From Moringa oleifera (Eukaryota; Streptophyta; Magnoliopsida; Brassicales; Moringaceae), in contig JAJFZO010000896.1 of NCBI GenBank assembly GCA_021397835.1, positions 5,930,501 through 5,994,500 of the forward strand: 64,000 nt of DNA, read 5' to 3'. Shown here one piece after another: positions 1 through 13,725 of the stretch (position 1 is its first letter; each line of letters opens with the position of its first letter). Position numbers and translations under genes: made by a program. The notes under the pieces were generated by a model that was not told where the DNA came from, ran no database searches, and was given only the letters and a program-made list of their open reading frames with translations.

Positions 1-3000
1 CTAGTGCAAGAAGACGTGAGGGCAAGGACTAGAGCAGCCTAATGATGGCTTAACAGTAGTAATTGGCATAGGGAGAGCTTAATGACTACTGCGGGGAAGT
101 CGCTTGTGCTAATGTATGCTTGCACTACCTTTAAAAGAACCCGACGACTGTCTAGCTACTTCTATATTGTAGTTATTAGTGTTAGTAGACGCGAGTGCCA
201 ACACCGAGGGAGCCTAATGACATCCAACTAATAGTCGCTAGCATTAGGAGAGTTCAACGACTGTTACTAAGTAGTCGCTGACGTAGGTAGATGCTACCAC
301 CATCACAAGGGGAGCTTAGCAATGATGTAGCAATAATTATTGGAACTGGCAAACATCTACTTTGGGTTACCTAACAATAGCCCAATGACAGTCACTAGTG
401 TAGGAAAACGTAAGGGCAAGCATTAGAGGAGCTCAGCGAAGTCCTCGCTATAGTGGTTAGCGCTAGGAGAGCCTAACGACTACTACATGGTAATCGTTGG
501 TGTTGGCAAATGTTCACACTAGCTTTGGGAGAACCCAATGATTGCCTAGTCACTATAGTAGGGCAGTTACTAAAGTTGGTAGATGCTAATGCGAGTGCTA
601 AGGGAACCAAAGGACTATATAGCTATTGCTTTGGGGCAATAATTGGTATAAGCAGACATTGACGCATGCACCGAAGGAGCCCAACAGTGACCCTATAACG
701 TTTATTGGATTAGGAAAATCCCAGGATTGCTGCTAGGCAGTTACTAATGCTAGTAAATGCTAGTGCCAACATTAAAGGATTCTAACGATGATCCAACGAC
801 AGTCGTTGGCGCTGGCCAAACATTTGTGATGGATTTCCCTTGCAATGGCCCATTACCAGTCATTGGCATAGGTAGACACTACGATAACCACTAATCAAGC
901 CCAATGATGGCCTAGGAGTAGTATTTGGCATTGAGAAAGCCTAATGACGACTATGAAGTATTTGCTAGTATTGACTGAAGTCAGGTCAGTTTTGGGGGAA
1001 CTCGATGACTTCCCAACTATTTCTACGGTATAGTTGGTGGTATCGGTAAATTCTAGTGCAAGTATTAAGGGAGCCTAACGATGACCCTATGATAGTCGCT
1101 CGTATTGAGAAAGCCCAACAACTACTACAAGGCAATCACTAACACTGTTAGATGGCAGTGTCAGCATTAGAATAGCTTAGTAATGACCTAGCAACACTCG
1201 CTAGCACTAGGAGATATCAGCATTGGGTTCTCTCAGCAATGGCCTAATAACAGTCACTAGCATAGGTAAACACGAGGGCAAGCACTAGAGAAGCTGAATG
1301 GTTACCTAGAAATAGTAGCAAGCACTTGAAAAGCTTAACGGCTTCTATAGAGACATCACTGATGCTGGCAGATGCTCGCGCTAGCTTTAGAGGAACCTAA
1401 CGACTACGTAGCCATTGTTGCGGGGCAGTACTAAGAGTTGGCAAACGTCAACGCCAACATTAAAGGAATCCAAAAACTACCTCGTTATTATTGTGACGAA
1501 GTTGTTAGTGTTAATAAATGCTAGTGCTAGCATCCTGGCAACCTAACGATTACCTAATGATAATCATAGGTGTCGGGAGAGCCCTACGATTACTGCTGGG
1601 CAATCGCTAAGACATCTACTTTGGATTGCCCTAGCGATTATCCAATGGCAATCGCTAGTGCAGAAGGTACAAGGGTAAGCATTAAAAGAGCCTAACAACA
1701 ACCTAGTAGTTATAATTGGCATTGGAAGAGCCTAACGACTACTGTGAGGAAGTCACTTGTGTTGGCAGATGCTTATGCTAGCTTTTGGGGGGAAGATGTT
1801 AGCGCTACCATGGGGGGAAGATAAGGGACCACCATATCGTGGTCACTAGCATAGGAAGAGCCTAGTGATTGTGGCTGGGTAGTAACTGATGTTGGTAAAT
1901 GCTAGTGGCAGCACTAAGGAATCTCAGCGATGACTCAACGACAATCGTTGGAACTGAGTGACAATTATGCTGGTTCCCTCCAATGATGGCCTGCCAGCAA
2001 TTATTAGTGCAAGTAGATGAAATTACAAGCACTAGACAGGCCCAACGATTACCTAACAGCAACAGTTGGCATTGGGATAACCCAATGACAACTACAGGAG
2101 ATTCATTAATACTGGTAGATGTTTGCGCCAGCATTAAGTGAACCCAATGACTGCCTAGTTATTTTTGTGATATAGTTGCTAGTGTTGATAAACGCTAGTA
2201 CTAATACTAAAAGAGCCCAGTGACGACCCTGTGATAGTTGCTGATGTTAGGAAAGCCTAATAACTGCTAGTGGGCAATCACTAACACTAGTTAATGGCAG
2301 CGTTAGCACTAGAACAGCTCAGCAATGACCTAGCAACAATCGCTTACACTGGTTAGACATCAGCACTGGGTTCTCCTAACGATGGCCCAGTAGCTATCAT
2401 TAGCGCAGGTAGACACGAGGTCAACCATCAAATGGTACTAATGATAGCCCAGCAGTAGCAACAAGCACTGTGAGAGCCTGCTAACTTTTGCAAAGATGTT
2501 GCTAGTGCAAGCGGACGTTCGTGCCAATTTTGGGGAAACCTAGTGACTGCCTACTTATTATTATAGGGTAGATATAAGTGTTAGCAGATGCTAGCACCAA
2601 CATTAAAGGAACCTAAGGATTGCCTAGTTATTATTGCGGGGCAGTTGCTAGTGTCAGTAGACAATAGTGCTAGCACCGAGGTTACCTAGTGACCAACTAA
2701 TTACAGTCACTAGCATTGAGAAAACCTAACTACTACTGTTAGGCGATTGCTGATGGTAGTAGATGCGAGTGTTATCACTAGGGGAGCTCAATAATGACCC
2801 AGCAATAGTCGCTGATGTTGCAAAACATCTGCGCTAGGTTACCCTAGTAATGGCCCAATGGTAATCACTGGTGCAGGTAGATGCAAGGGTAAGCACTAAA
2901 GGACCCAACAATGGCCTAGCAATAGTTGCTAGTGCTATGAGAGCCCAATGGTAGGTGGCTGTGGAGAAGTCGCTATCTTTGGTAGAGGCTCGCTGGCGAA

Positions 3001-3395
3001 ACCCAATGACTGCTATAGGGCAATCGCTGGTATTGGTTGACATCGGTGCCAACATTATGAAAACTAGAAGACATCATAACAATTGCTGTGGAGTCATTGC
3101 TAGTGTCGATAGACGCTAATGCCAGCAATAGGGGAGCCTAGTGATGATGTGATGGTAGTCGGTGTAGGGAAAGCTTAACGACTATTGTTGGGCAGTTATT
3201 AGCACTAATAGAAGCTAACGCCAACAATACGGGAGCCTAGTAATGATAACCCAATGATAGTTGTAAGCATTAAGAGAGCTCTACGATTATTGGTGGGCAA
3301 TCGCTGGCCCTGGTAAACATTTGCACATGATTCCCCTAGTGATGGCCAAGCGACAATCGCAGGCAAAGGAAGGTGCATTCGCAAGCACTAGAGGA

Positions 3396-3475
3396 GCCCA
3401 ACGATAGCCTAACAGTTGTATTGGGTATTGGGAAAGCCCAACGATAGCCTAGCAGTTGTACTGGGTATTGGGAAA
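3396..3475 (+). repeat. Recent 40-bp tandem duplication of one module
   Basis: Two adjacent 40-bp copies (3396-3435 and 3436-3475) begin with gcccaacgatagcct and differ at only two positions, both C/T. A third partial start follows at 3476. The unit is the short H-type module. Its near identity stands out against the strong divergence of the surrounding array, so this duplication is young. Confidence 0.9.
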
Positions 3476-5399
3476 GCCCAACGATTGCTACGGGGAAGTT
3501 TCTAGTGTTGGCAGACGCTAGTGCCAGCTTTGATAAATCCGAACAACTATCTAGCTATTGCTACAGGGCAATAACTAGTGCTGTTGAATGTGAGTGCTTG
3601 CACTAAGGGATTCTAGGGACTGCCCAACTATTGCTACGAGATAGTTGTTAGTGTCGACAAGCGTCGAAAGAGCCCAGCGATGACCCTATGATAGTTGTTG
3701 ACATTGGGAGAGCCCAATGACTACAATTGAGCAGTCGTTGACATTGGTTATAACCAGTGCTAGAGATGACCTAGCGATAGTCATTGGTGTTAGTAGACAT
3801 TTGTAGTTGGTTCCCTAAGCAATAGCCCAATGGAAGTCGCTAGTGTAGGTAGAGCGAGGGCAAGCACTAGAGGAGCCTGATGATCGCCTAATAACAGTAG
3901 TTGGCAATAGGAGAGCCCAATGATTGTTGCAAGATAGTCATTGAGTAAGTAAATACTAATACCAGCTTTAGAGGATGTTAACAACTGTCCAGCTATTGTT
4001 ACAGGTAGTTGCTGATGTTGGGAGGTGCTGGCGCCAGGAATAGGGGAACCCAAGGATTACTAAGCTATTAGTACGTGTAGTTGTTAGTGTCTATTAGTAC
4101 CAGAACTGAAAGAACCCAATGATGGTCTTGCAGTAATTGTTGGCATAGAGAAAGGCCAATAATTACTGCGAGGATGTCCCAAGTGTTGGTAAACACTAGC
4201 GCCAGCATTGAAGGAACCTAATGATTGCCCTGTTATGACTTTAGGGCAGTTGTTGGTGTTAATGGATGCTAATACCAACCCCGACGGAACCTAGGGATGG
4301 CTTTACGACTGTCATTGGTATGGTGAGAGCCCAATGACTACTGTTGGGTAGTCCTTGGCAGTATTTGAGGCTAATGTAGCAATAAAGGAGCTAAGCAATG
4401 ATAACCTAATAATACTTACACGTGTTAAGAGAGCCTTACAACTAAGTTCCCCTAACGATAGCCTAGTGGACGTCATTGGCATAAACCAACATGAGTGTAA
4501 ACATTAAGAAAGCCCAATAATTACAAGAAAGCTAATAGTGCTGGTAAATGCTAGAGTCAACTTTAAGGAAACCCAATGACTACCCTACCATTGGTGTTGG
4601 CAAATGTCAGTGCCAGCATGAGGGGAATTAAGGGACTGCCCTACTATTATTCTAGGGTAGTTATTGGTGTCAGGGGAGCCTAATGATGACCCCATGACAG
4701 TCACTGGTCTTGAGGGAGCCCGATGACTATTGCTGGGCAATCATAAATACTAGTAGAAGCCAGCGCCAATAATAGGGGTGCTCAGGAATGACCCAATGAT
4801 TGTCGTTGTCGCTAGCAAACATCTACGTGGAGTCCCTGAGCAATGACCTAACAGTAGTCCCTGATGTAGGTAGATGCGAGGGTAAGTACTAAAGGAGCCC
4901 AATGATGGCTTAGATATAATTGTTAGCATGGGAAGAGCTAAAAACTGCTGTGGGGAAGTTACTAGTGTTGGCACACACTAGCATCGGCTTTAAAAGGAAC
5001 CCAATGACTATCTAACTACTCTTGCGAGGCAGTTGCTGGCATTGGCAAATGCTAGTGCAAGCAAAAGAGGAACCATAGGATTGCCTAGTAATTACTGCAG
5101 GGTTATTATAAGTGTCGGTAGGTGCTAGTGCTAGCATAAGGGGAGCCCAGTGGAGACCCCATGATAGTCACTATCGTTGGGAAAGCCCAACGATTACTAC
5201 AGGTAGTTGTTGATAGTGGTAGATGCTAGCACTAGCACTATAGGAGCTCAATGAAGACCCAACGATAGTTATTGTCTCTGGGAGACATCTCTACTAGGTT
5301 CCTAAATGGTGGCCCAATAATAGTCACCAGCTTAAGCAAATGCGAGGGTAAGCGATAGAAGAGCCCAACGATGGCCTAACAATAGTTGTTGGCGTTGGA

Positions 5400-5849
5400 A
5401 GAAGGCAACGACTGATGCGAAGAAGTCACTAGTGCTGATAGACATTCGCACTAGCATTGGGGGAACCTAACTACTGCTGCGAGCTTGTTACTTGTGTTCG
5501 CAAACATCAATGCCTACACTAGGGGATGTTAGGGATTGCATACTATTACTGCAGGCAGTTGCTGATGCTGGTAGATGCTAGTGCTAACACTAGGGAGCCT
5601 AATAATGACCCGATGACAGTCGCTAACGTTAAGAGAACCTAACGATAGCTGCTAGGCCATCACTAGAGCTGGTAGAGACCAGCGCCATAGGGAGCTCAGC
5701 GATGACCCAATAGTAGTTACTTGCATTGGCAGACATCCATGTTGGGTTCCCCTTAGCGATGGCCTAGCACCAGTCGTTGGCCCAGGAAAACGCAAGGGCA
5801 AGCACTAGACGAATCCAATAACAGCCACGTAGTGGTGGTTGGCATTAAG
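5400..5849 (+). repeat. Representative 450-bp higher-order unit with modules in order
   Basis: One unit in which all eight modules can be read: A about 5400-5459, B 5460-5521 (shortened), C 5522-5592, D 5593-5630, E 5631-5689, F 5690-5751, G 5752-5809, H 5810-5849, after which the next A starts. It is listed as a reference frame for the rest of the array. Module edges are set by eye at the recurring ggag/gggaa starts and may be off by a few bases. Confidence 0.75.
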
Positions 5850-6243
5850 AGAGCCCAATGACTATTATGGGGTAGTCGTTGGATTTAATAAATGCTAGTA
5901 CCAGCTTTAGGGGAGCCTAACAATTACCCAACTACTACTTTGGGGCAGTTGTAGTTGTTGGTCGACCCTAGCACCAATACTAAGGGAACCTTGGGACTAC
6001 CTAACTATTGTTATAGGCAGTTTTTGGCATCGGTAGACGCTAGTTCTAGTAATGAGGGAGCCTAACAATGACCTAGTGACAATCTTGATCATTGAGGGAG
6101 CCCAATAATTTCTCTTAGGTAGTTGTAGACACTAATGGATGTAGTACTAGTACTAGGGTAGCTAAGTAATGACCTAGTGGCAGTTGCTAGCGTTGGTAGA
6201 CATTTTCGCTAGGATCCCTTAGCAGATGTCACTGGCCCAAGTA

Positions 6244-8120
6244 GACATGAAGACAAGAACTAAAGGAGCTCAACAACGGCCTCCCAATTGTAGTTAGCAC
6301 TGAAAGAGGCCAACAACTAATGTGGGGAAGTCGTTAGTGCTAGTAGATGCTCAGCTAATTTAGGAACCCAATGACTTCTCACTTACTACTATGGGGCAGT
6401 TACTGGTGTCAATAGATACTTGTACTAGCACTAAGTTGAAAGTAAGGATGACCCCATGGCAGTAGCTGGCATTGTGAGATCTGAATGACTAATGTTAGGC
6501 AATCACTGGTGTTGAAAAAGGCCAATGCCATCACTAGGGGAGCTATGCGATGACTAAGCGGTAGTTCCTGATGCTCGTAGATATTTGTATTGGGTTCCCC
6601 AATTAATGGCCTAGTGAAGGTCGCTGGTGGAGCCAAACATGAGGCCAAGCATTGGAAGAGCTTAACAATGCCCTAACGATAATAGTTGGCATTGGGAGAG
6701 CCTAATGACTGCTACGGAAAAGCTGCTAGTGCTAGCAGAACCTATTGCTAACATTAGGGGAACTCAATGACTACCCAACTACTGCTGCTTAGCAATTGCT
6801 GAAGTTGGTAAATGCTAGTGCTTGCACTAGAAAAACCTTAGAACTGCCCAACTACTACTGCAGGGCAATTACTGATGTTGATAGACTAGTGTTGGCACTA
6901 ATGGAGCCCAATAATGTCCCCATGATGATCACTATTATTAGAAGACCCCAACGATTATGGCTGGGCAGTTGTTGGCGTTGTTTAAGGCCAGTGCTAACAC
7001 TACAAGAGCTCAGCGATGACCTAGCGACAATTGTTGATGCTGGCATACATTTGCATTAAGTTCTCCTAACGATGGCCTAATGATAGTCACTGGAGTTGGT
7101 AGGCGCTAGGGTAAGCAATTAAGGAGATCAACGATGGCATAGTAGTAGTAATTAGTGCTGGGAGCCCAACGATTATTGTGGTTCACTCATGTCGGTAAAC
7201 GCCAGTAGGTGCTTTAGGGGAACCCAACGACTTCTGAGCTACCATAGCGGGGATGTTACTAGTGTTAGTAGGCATGAATAGCAGCATTAAGGGATTGTAA
7301 GCATTGCCTAACTATTGTTGCGGGGTAGTTACTGGTGTCAGTAGACGCTATGCTAGTACCAGAGGAGCCCAGCGATGATCCCATGATAGTGACTAGAGCT
7401 GGGAGAGCCTAACGACTAAGGCTAGGAAGTCCTTAACACTAGTAGATGCCAATGCCAACACTAAGGGAACCCAGCAATGACCCAATGGCAGTCAATGGTG
7501 TTGGCAAACATCTACACTAGGTTTCCGCAATGATGGACAAGCGATGGTTGCTAATGCAGGTAGACGTGAGGGCAAGCATTTGAGTAGGTCAATGATAGCT
7601 AAGCAACAATGATAGGTATTGTGAGAGCCCAACGATTGTTACACAGCCCTTCCTAGTGCTTTTTAACACTATCGCTAGCTTTGGTAGAACCTAATAACTG
7701 CCGAGCTACAGTTGTGAGGTAGCTACTAATGTTGGCAAAGGCTAGCGTCAGCACTAGGGGAACATAAGGACTACTCAACTATTGATGTAGGGCAGTTACT
7801 AGTGTTAATAGATGCTAGTTCTAGCACCGAAAGAGCCAACGATGACCTTATCACAACTGCTGGCGTTAAGAAAGCCCAACGACTACTACTGGGTAGTCGT
7901 GACACTAGCAGAAGCTAACCTCGGCACTAGGGGAGCCTAATGGCACTTGTTGGCGCTGACAAACATTTACGCTGGGTTCCCCTAGCAAACATCATTGGCG
8001 CATGTAGATGCGAGGGCAAGCATTAGGGGAGCTCAACGATGATAGCTGTGAGTCAGTAGTGCTCGCAAACTTTAAAGCCAGTTTTATGGGTACCCAATGA
8101 CTAGCTAGTTACTACTGCGA
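6244..8120 (+). repeat. Duplicated array segment X, copy 1
   Basis: This segment shares rare variants with 41,691-43,388 and 57,021-58,945. Shared marks are gaggccaagc in module G (6641, 42,109, 57,481), caagcaattaagga (about 7113, 42,582, 57,953), a taggtc/taggcc variant of H (7582, 43,058, 58,429) and loss of a few bases in the A module just after gctc/actc (copies 1 and 2). The offset to copy 2 is 35,447 at 6244, 35,468 at 6641 and 35,469 at 7113, so the alignment is nearly gap-free. The 21-bp step equals a tandem duplication present only in copy 2. No gene is present. Confidence 0.8.
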
Positions 8121-11100
8121 GGCAACCCCAATTGAACCTATGGGCTACCCACTATTATTATAGGGTAGTAGCTAGTATTAGTAGATGCTAATTCTAGCAC
8201 AAGGGGAGCCTAACGACGACCTTATGACGGTCACTAAAGTTGGGACAGCTCAATAACTACTGTTGGGTAGTCATTGACGCTGGTATCTACCAGTGCTAGT
8301 ACTTAGGGTACTCAGCAATGACCAAATGGCAGTCACTGCCATTGGCAAACATTTACACTAGTTTCCCCCAGCGATGGCCAAGTGGTAGTCAACTAGGCAA
8401 ATGTGAAGGCAAGCGCTAAAAAAGCCCAACGATGGCTTTGCAGCTCTAGTGGCTATTGGAAGAGCCGAGTAACTCTTGAGGACTTGCATCAGCTTTGGTG
8501 GAACCCAATTGCAACCTAGCTACTGTTGTGGGGTAGTTGCTAGTGTTGTTAAGCACCAGCGCCAGCGTTAGGGGAACCTAGGGACTATCTAGCTATTGCT
8601 AGGGGACAGTTGCTGACATTAATAAACACTAGTTTTAGCCTTAAAAGAGCCCAGCGATGGCCCCATGATAATTACTGGCACTGGGAGAGCCCAACCACTA
8701 TGGTTGGGCAATCATTAATGTTGGTGGAATCCCCCATCATTAGAGGTCCTCAACAATGAGTGACCAACACTCGTTAATGCCAGTAGACATCTAGGCTTAG
8801 TTCTCATAGCAATCGCCCAGCAACAATCACTAGTGTAGATAGACACGAGGGCAAGCATCGAAGGAGCCAAAGGATGACCTAATACTAGTGGTTGGCATTG
8901 AAAGAGGCCAATGATTATTATGGGGCAGCCATTGGAGCTGGTAGACGCTAGCACCAACTTTGGGGGAACCTAATGACTACCCAACTACTGCAGTGGGGTA
9001 GTTGCTGGTGTTGGAAAACACTTGCCCCAACACAAGGGGAACATAAGTACTGCCTGCTTTTGCTATGGGGCAGTTGCTAGTATTGAGTAGTCGTTAGCAT
9101 TAGCAGAGCCCAACGATTATTGTAGCGCTGTCATTGGCACAAATAGAGGCTAGCACCATTACTAGTAGAGTCAACAACAACCTAGCGGTAGTCGCTTATG
9201 CTAATAGGTGGTAGGTTCCTTTAATGATCACCTAATGGCAATCATTGGTGTAGGTAGACATAAGGACAAGCACTAGAGGGGCCCAATGATGGCCTAGCAC
9301 CAACAGTTGGCATTGAGAGAGTCCAATAAGTACTGCAGGGAAGTCATTGGTGCTAGCTGACGCTAGAGGGAGCCCAACCATTGCCATGCTATTAATGTTG
9401 AGCAGTTGCTCGTGTCAGTAGACAATAGCGCCAATCTTGAGGAAGCCTAAGGATGGACTACTATAGTCATTGGAGTTATGAGAGCCCAACAACTGCTATC
9501 GGGCAATCGATGGTGCTATTTTAGGCCAATGCAGCAATCAGGAGCTTAGTGATAACCTAGCGATAGTCGTTAGCACTGGCAGACTTCTGCAATAAGTTCG
9601 CTTAGTTATGGTCCAGTGGATGTCGTTGATGCACGCAAATACGAAAAGCGCTAGAGGACCTCAATGATGACTTAGTAGCAATTTTTTTGTGCTAGGAGAG
9701 CCCAAATACTATTTTAGGAAAGTCATTGGAGCTAGTAGATGCTAGTGTGAGCTTTGGAAAAACCTAATGATTGCCCAATTACTACTATACGGCTTTGCTG
9801 GTATTGGGAAACGTTAGTGCCAACACTAATAGAACCTAGAGACTGCCTAGTTATTGTTACGAGGAGTTGCTGGTGTTGGTAGATACTAGTGCTAGCATTA
9901 GGGGAGCCTAGCAAAGTCTTCACGATAGTTACTCATTTTAAGAGGGCCCAATGACTGTTGTTGGGAAGTTGTTGGTGTTGTTTGAAGCTAGTGCCAGCAC
10001 TAAGAGAGCTTAGCGATGACCTAGCAGCAGTAACACGCATTGGCAGACATTTGCATTGGGTTCCCCTAATGATGGGCCAACATAGTCGTTAATGTAAGTA
10101 GATACGAGGGTAAGCACTTGAAAAGCCCAACAATGGCCTAACAACAGTAGCTGGTGCTAGGAGAGCCCAATAACTGTTGCTAGGTAGTCATTGGCATTGC
10201 TTAATGCCAATGCTAACACTAGGGGAGCTCAACGATGACTTAGTGACAGTCATAGGCACTAGTAGACATTTACATTGGATTCCCGTAGAAATGGGCCAAT
10301 AGTTATCGCTAGTGCACGTAGTTGTAATTGCAGGCACTTGAGGAGCCCAACAATGGCCTAACAGTAGTAGTTGGTAGTAAGAAAGCCCAACAGTAGTCGT
10401 TTGGTGAAAGTCGTGGGTTTAACTAGAGCTAGCACTGGGTTTGAGGAACATAACAACTGCCCAGCTACTATTGCGGGCCTGTTGCTCATATAGGTAGATG
10501 CCAGCATTACCACTAAGGAAACCTAAGGATTTTTTGGCTATTGTCGCAGGGTAGTTATTGGTGTTTATAGGTGCTAGTACTAGCACCGAAGGACCTAGCA
10601 ATGACCTCATGATAGGCACTGAGCACCAGTATTAGGAGAGCTCAGCGATGCCCAAACGACAGTCGCTAGTGCTAGGAGACATCTTCGCTAGGCCCCTCAA
10701 TGATAGGCCAACAGTGGTTACTGGTGCAGGTAGATGCGAGGGCCAGCACTAGGAGAACCCCTAGTAGTTGTTAGTGTTGGGAGGGCATGGTGACTATTGC
10801 AGGGCATCAATTAATGCTAGCAAATGTCAGCGCTAACTTTGGGGGAACCCAACCACTGCTTAGCTATTGCTGTGGGATAGTTGCAAGTGTTGACCGATGT
10901 TAGCACTAATACTAGAGGAACCCAAGGACTATCCAACTATTATTGTGGGGCAGTTACTGGTGTCAGTAGATTCTAGTGCCAGCAAGAGCCAGCGACAGTC
11001 GTTAGCTCTAGCAAACATTTGCACTGGATTCCCTTAGCAATATCTTAACGGATGTTCCTTGCATAGGTAGATATGAAGGCAAGCACTAAAAAAGCTCAAC

Positions 11101-11147
11101 GACAGCCTGACAATAGTAGTTAGGATTGAAAGAGCCCAGCAAGTTAT

Positions 11148-11189
11148 GTGGAGAAGCCGCTAGTGCTAGTGGAGAAGCCGCTAGTTCTA
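11148..11189 (+). repeat. 21-bp tandem duplication inside module A
   Basis: Two 21-bp copies (11,148-11,168 and 11,169-11,189) share gtggagaagccgctagt and differ by one base. The same duplication, in the same register of module A, occurs at 41,773-41,814. The flanks (roughly 11,070-11,400) also resemble the flanks of that site, so the two duplications are probably one ancestral event. Confidence 0.85.
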
Positions 11190-11469
11190 GTAGACGCTTA
11201 TGCCAACATCAAGGGAGACTAGGGATGACCCTATGATGGTCGATGGCACTAGTGGAGGCCAGCGCCATCACTAGGGGAGCCCTTAGATGACTTAATGGTA
11301 GTCGCTAATGTTGACAGACATCTATGCTTGTTTTCCCCAATAATGGCCTAGTGGATGTCGTTGGCACGGGCAAGACACGAGGACAAGTATGAGAGGAGCT
11401 CAAAGATGGCCTAACAACAGTGGATGGCATTGGGAGAGCCCAGCGACTTTTGTGGAAAGGTCACTGGTG

Positions 11470-12430
11470 CAGGTAGGTCCTAATAATAGTTTTAGAGGAA
11501 CCCATTGACTAACTAACAACTTTTGTGGGGTAGTTGCTGGTGTTGGTAAATGCTAGCGCCTACATCAAGAGAACCTTGGAACTACCTTACTATTGGTGTA
11601 GGGCATTGCTAATGTTGGTAGACGCTAGTGCTACCATCGAAAGAGCTTAGCGACGTCCCCATGACAGTTCCTAGCACTAAGAAAGCCCAACAACTGCTGC
11701 TGAGGAGTGACTGAAGCTGGTTAAGGGCCGCGCAGCACTAGAGGAGTGCAACAATGACCCAACGATAGTTGCTAATGTATGTAGAGGAGTCCAACGATGG
11801 CACACTAGTGGTGGTTAGCATAGGGAGAACATAATGACTATTGCGAGGAAGTCCTTGATGCTGGCAATGCTGACGTTAGCACAAGAGGAACCTAGGTACT
11901 GCCTAGCTTTTATTGTAAGGTAATTACTGGTCTTAATAAATGCTAGTGTCAGCATTAGGGGAATCCAACGACGACCTTGTGATGGTTGCTGGCATTAGGA
12001 GAGCCCAATAACTACTGCTGTGCAGTCACTAGCGTTAGGGGAGCTTAGTGATGATTAGTGACAATCATAAGCATTGGTAAAAATCGGTGCTATGTTCCCT
12101 TAATTATGGCCCAATGACAGTAGCTAGTGTAGGTAGGCAAGAAGGCAAGCATTAGACGTGCTTAACGAAGGCATAGGAGGAGTAATCAGTGCAAAAAGAG
12201 GCCAATGACTACTACGCAGCAGTTATTGATGCTAACAGACGCTCGTATCAGCTTTTGAGGAACCTAAAAACTGCTTAGCTACAGTAGCAAGGCAATTACT
12301 ATTGTTGGCATATGCAATTGCCAACACATGGGGAACCTAACGACTGCCTAGCTATTTCTAAAGGGTAGTTGTTGGTGTCGATAGATGCCAGTGCCAATAA
12401 GAAGGAAGCCTTGCGACAACCCCATGACAG
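11470..12430 (+). repeat. Duplicated array segment Y, copy 1
   Basis: A segment marked by gaggagtccaacgatgg at 11,784, gacgtcccc in module D at 11,652 and a gccttgcgacaac variant of D at 12,408. Matching marks occur at 46,884, 46,698 and 47,509 (offsets 35,100, 35,046 and 35,101). The 54-bp step in offset is one F/G-type module missing here near 11,760. Related copies lie at 38,580-39,410 and, in part, near 49.0-49.4 and 50.3-50.7 kb. Confidence 0.78.
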
Positions 12431-13702
12431 CCTTGGCATTTAAAGAGCCCAATAACTATTGCTAGGTAGTTACATGCACTAGTAAAAGCTAATGTAAGCA
12501 CTAGGGGAACTCAACAACAATCTAGCGGAAGTTATCGACATTGGCAGACATCTACTTTGGCTTAGAGATGGCCATTCGGCAGTCAGTGACGCAGGTGGAC
12601 ATGAGGCAAAAGTACTAGAGGGGTCCAATGACGGTGTAGCAATAATAGTTGGCCTTTAGGGAGCCTAACGACAGCTATGAAGAAGTTGTTGATGCTAGTA
12701 AATGCTCATGCCAGTTTTAAGGACCTACGAACTGTCTAGCTACTATTATTAGGTAGTTGTCGATGTTCGTAGACATCGATGCCAACATTAAGAGAACTTG
12801 AGGACTACCCAGCAATTATTGTGAGGCAGTTGTTGGTGCCGGTAGACCCTCGTGCCAGAAGAAGGGGAGCCCTGCAATAGCTTGGCCTGGTAAAGGCCAG
12901 CACTTGCATTAAGGGAGCTTAGCGATGACCTAGCAATAGTCGTTGATGCTAATAGACATCTGCATTAGGTTGCCCTTGTAATGGCCCAACGATAGTCACT
13001 AACATAAGTAAACGCGAGGGCTAGCACTAAAGGAGCCTAATGTTGGCCTAACAGTAGTACTTGGCATTGGGAAAGCCTAAAGATTATTGCGAAGAAGTGC
13101 CTAGTGTAGACAGATACTGGCACCAGCTTTGGGGGAACCCAATAACTACTAGTTACTTTTGTGATATAGTCACTGGTGTTGATAGACGCTATAGCCAGCA
13201 TCGGGGGAGTGTGGTGACAATCCCATGACAGTCAATGGCATTAGGAATGCTAAATGACTGCTGCAAGGCATTTGTTGACGCTGGTAGATGTCAACGCTAA
13301 CACTAAAAGAGCTTAATAATGACCCAACAACTATCGCTGAAGTTGGCAGATGCAAGTGGGAGCATTAGAGAAGCTCAATGATGGCCTAGCTGCAGTGTTA
13401 GCATTGGGAGAGCCTAATGATTGCTACGTGGCAGTCACTAGTGTTGGTAGATGCTTATCCCAACATTAGGGCAACTTAAGGAGAGCCAAACTATAGTAAC
13501 AGGGCAATTATTAGTATTGGTAAATGCTAGCAATAGTATCAAGGTAGCCCAGCGATGACCCCATGATGATAGCTGGCGTTAGGAAAGCCCAGTGATGGTA
13601 GTTGGGCAATCACAGACATTAAGAAATGCCAGTGCTAACACTAGGGGAGCATAGCGATGAACCAATGGTAGTCACTAGTGTTAATAAGCATTGGTGTTGG
13701 GT

Positions 13703-13725
13703 CCCCTCCCCCCCCCCTCCCCCCC
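13703..13725. repeat. C-tract (4 C, T, 10 C, T, 7 C)
   Basis: At the place where other units read ggttccccc between modules F and G, this unit has runs of 4, 10 and 7 C separated by single T. It is the longest C/G run I saw in the window. It probably arose by slippage on the normal five-C run. The minus strand carries the matching G runs, so a G-quadruplex or i-motif is possible. Such tracts are also error-prone in sequencing, so the exact length is uncertain. Confidence 0.9.
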
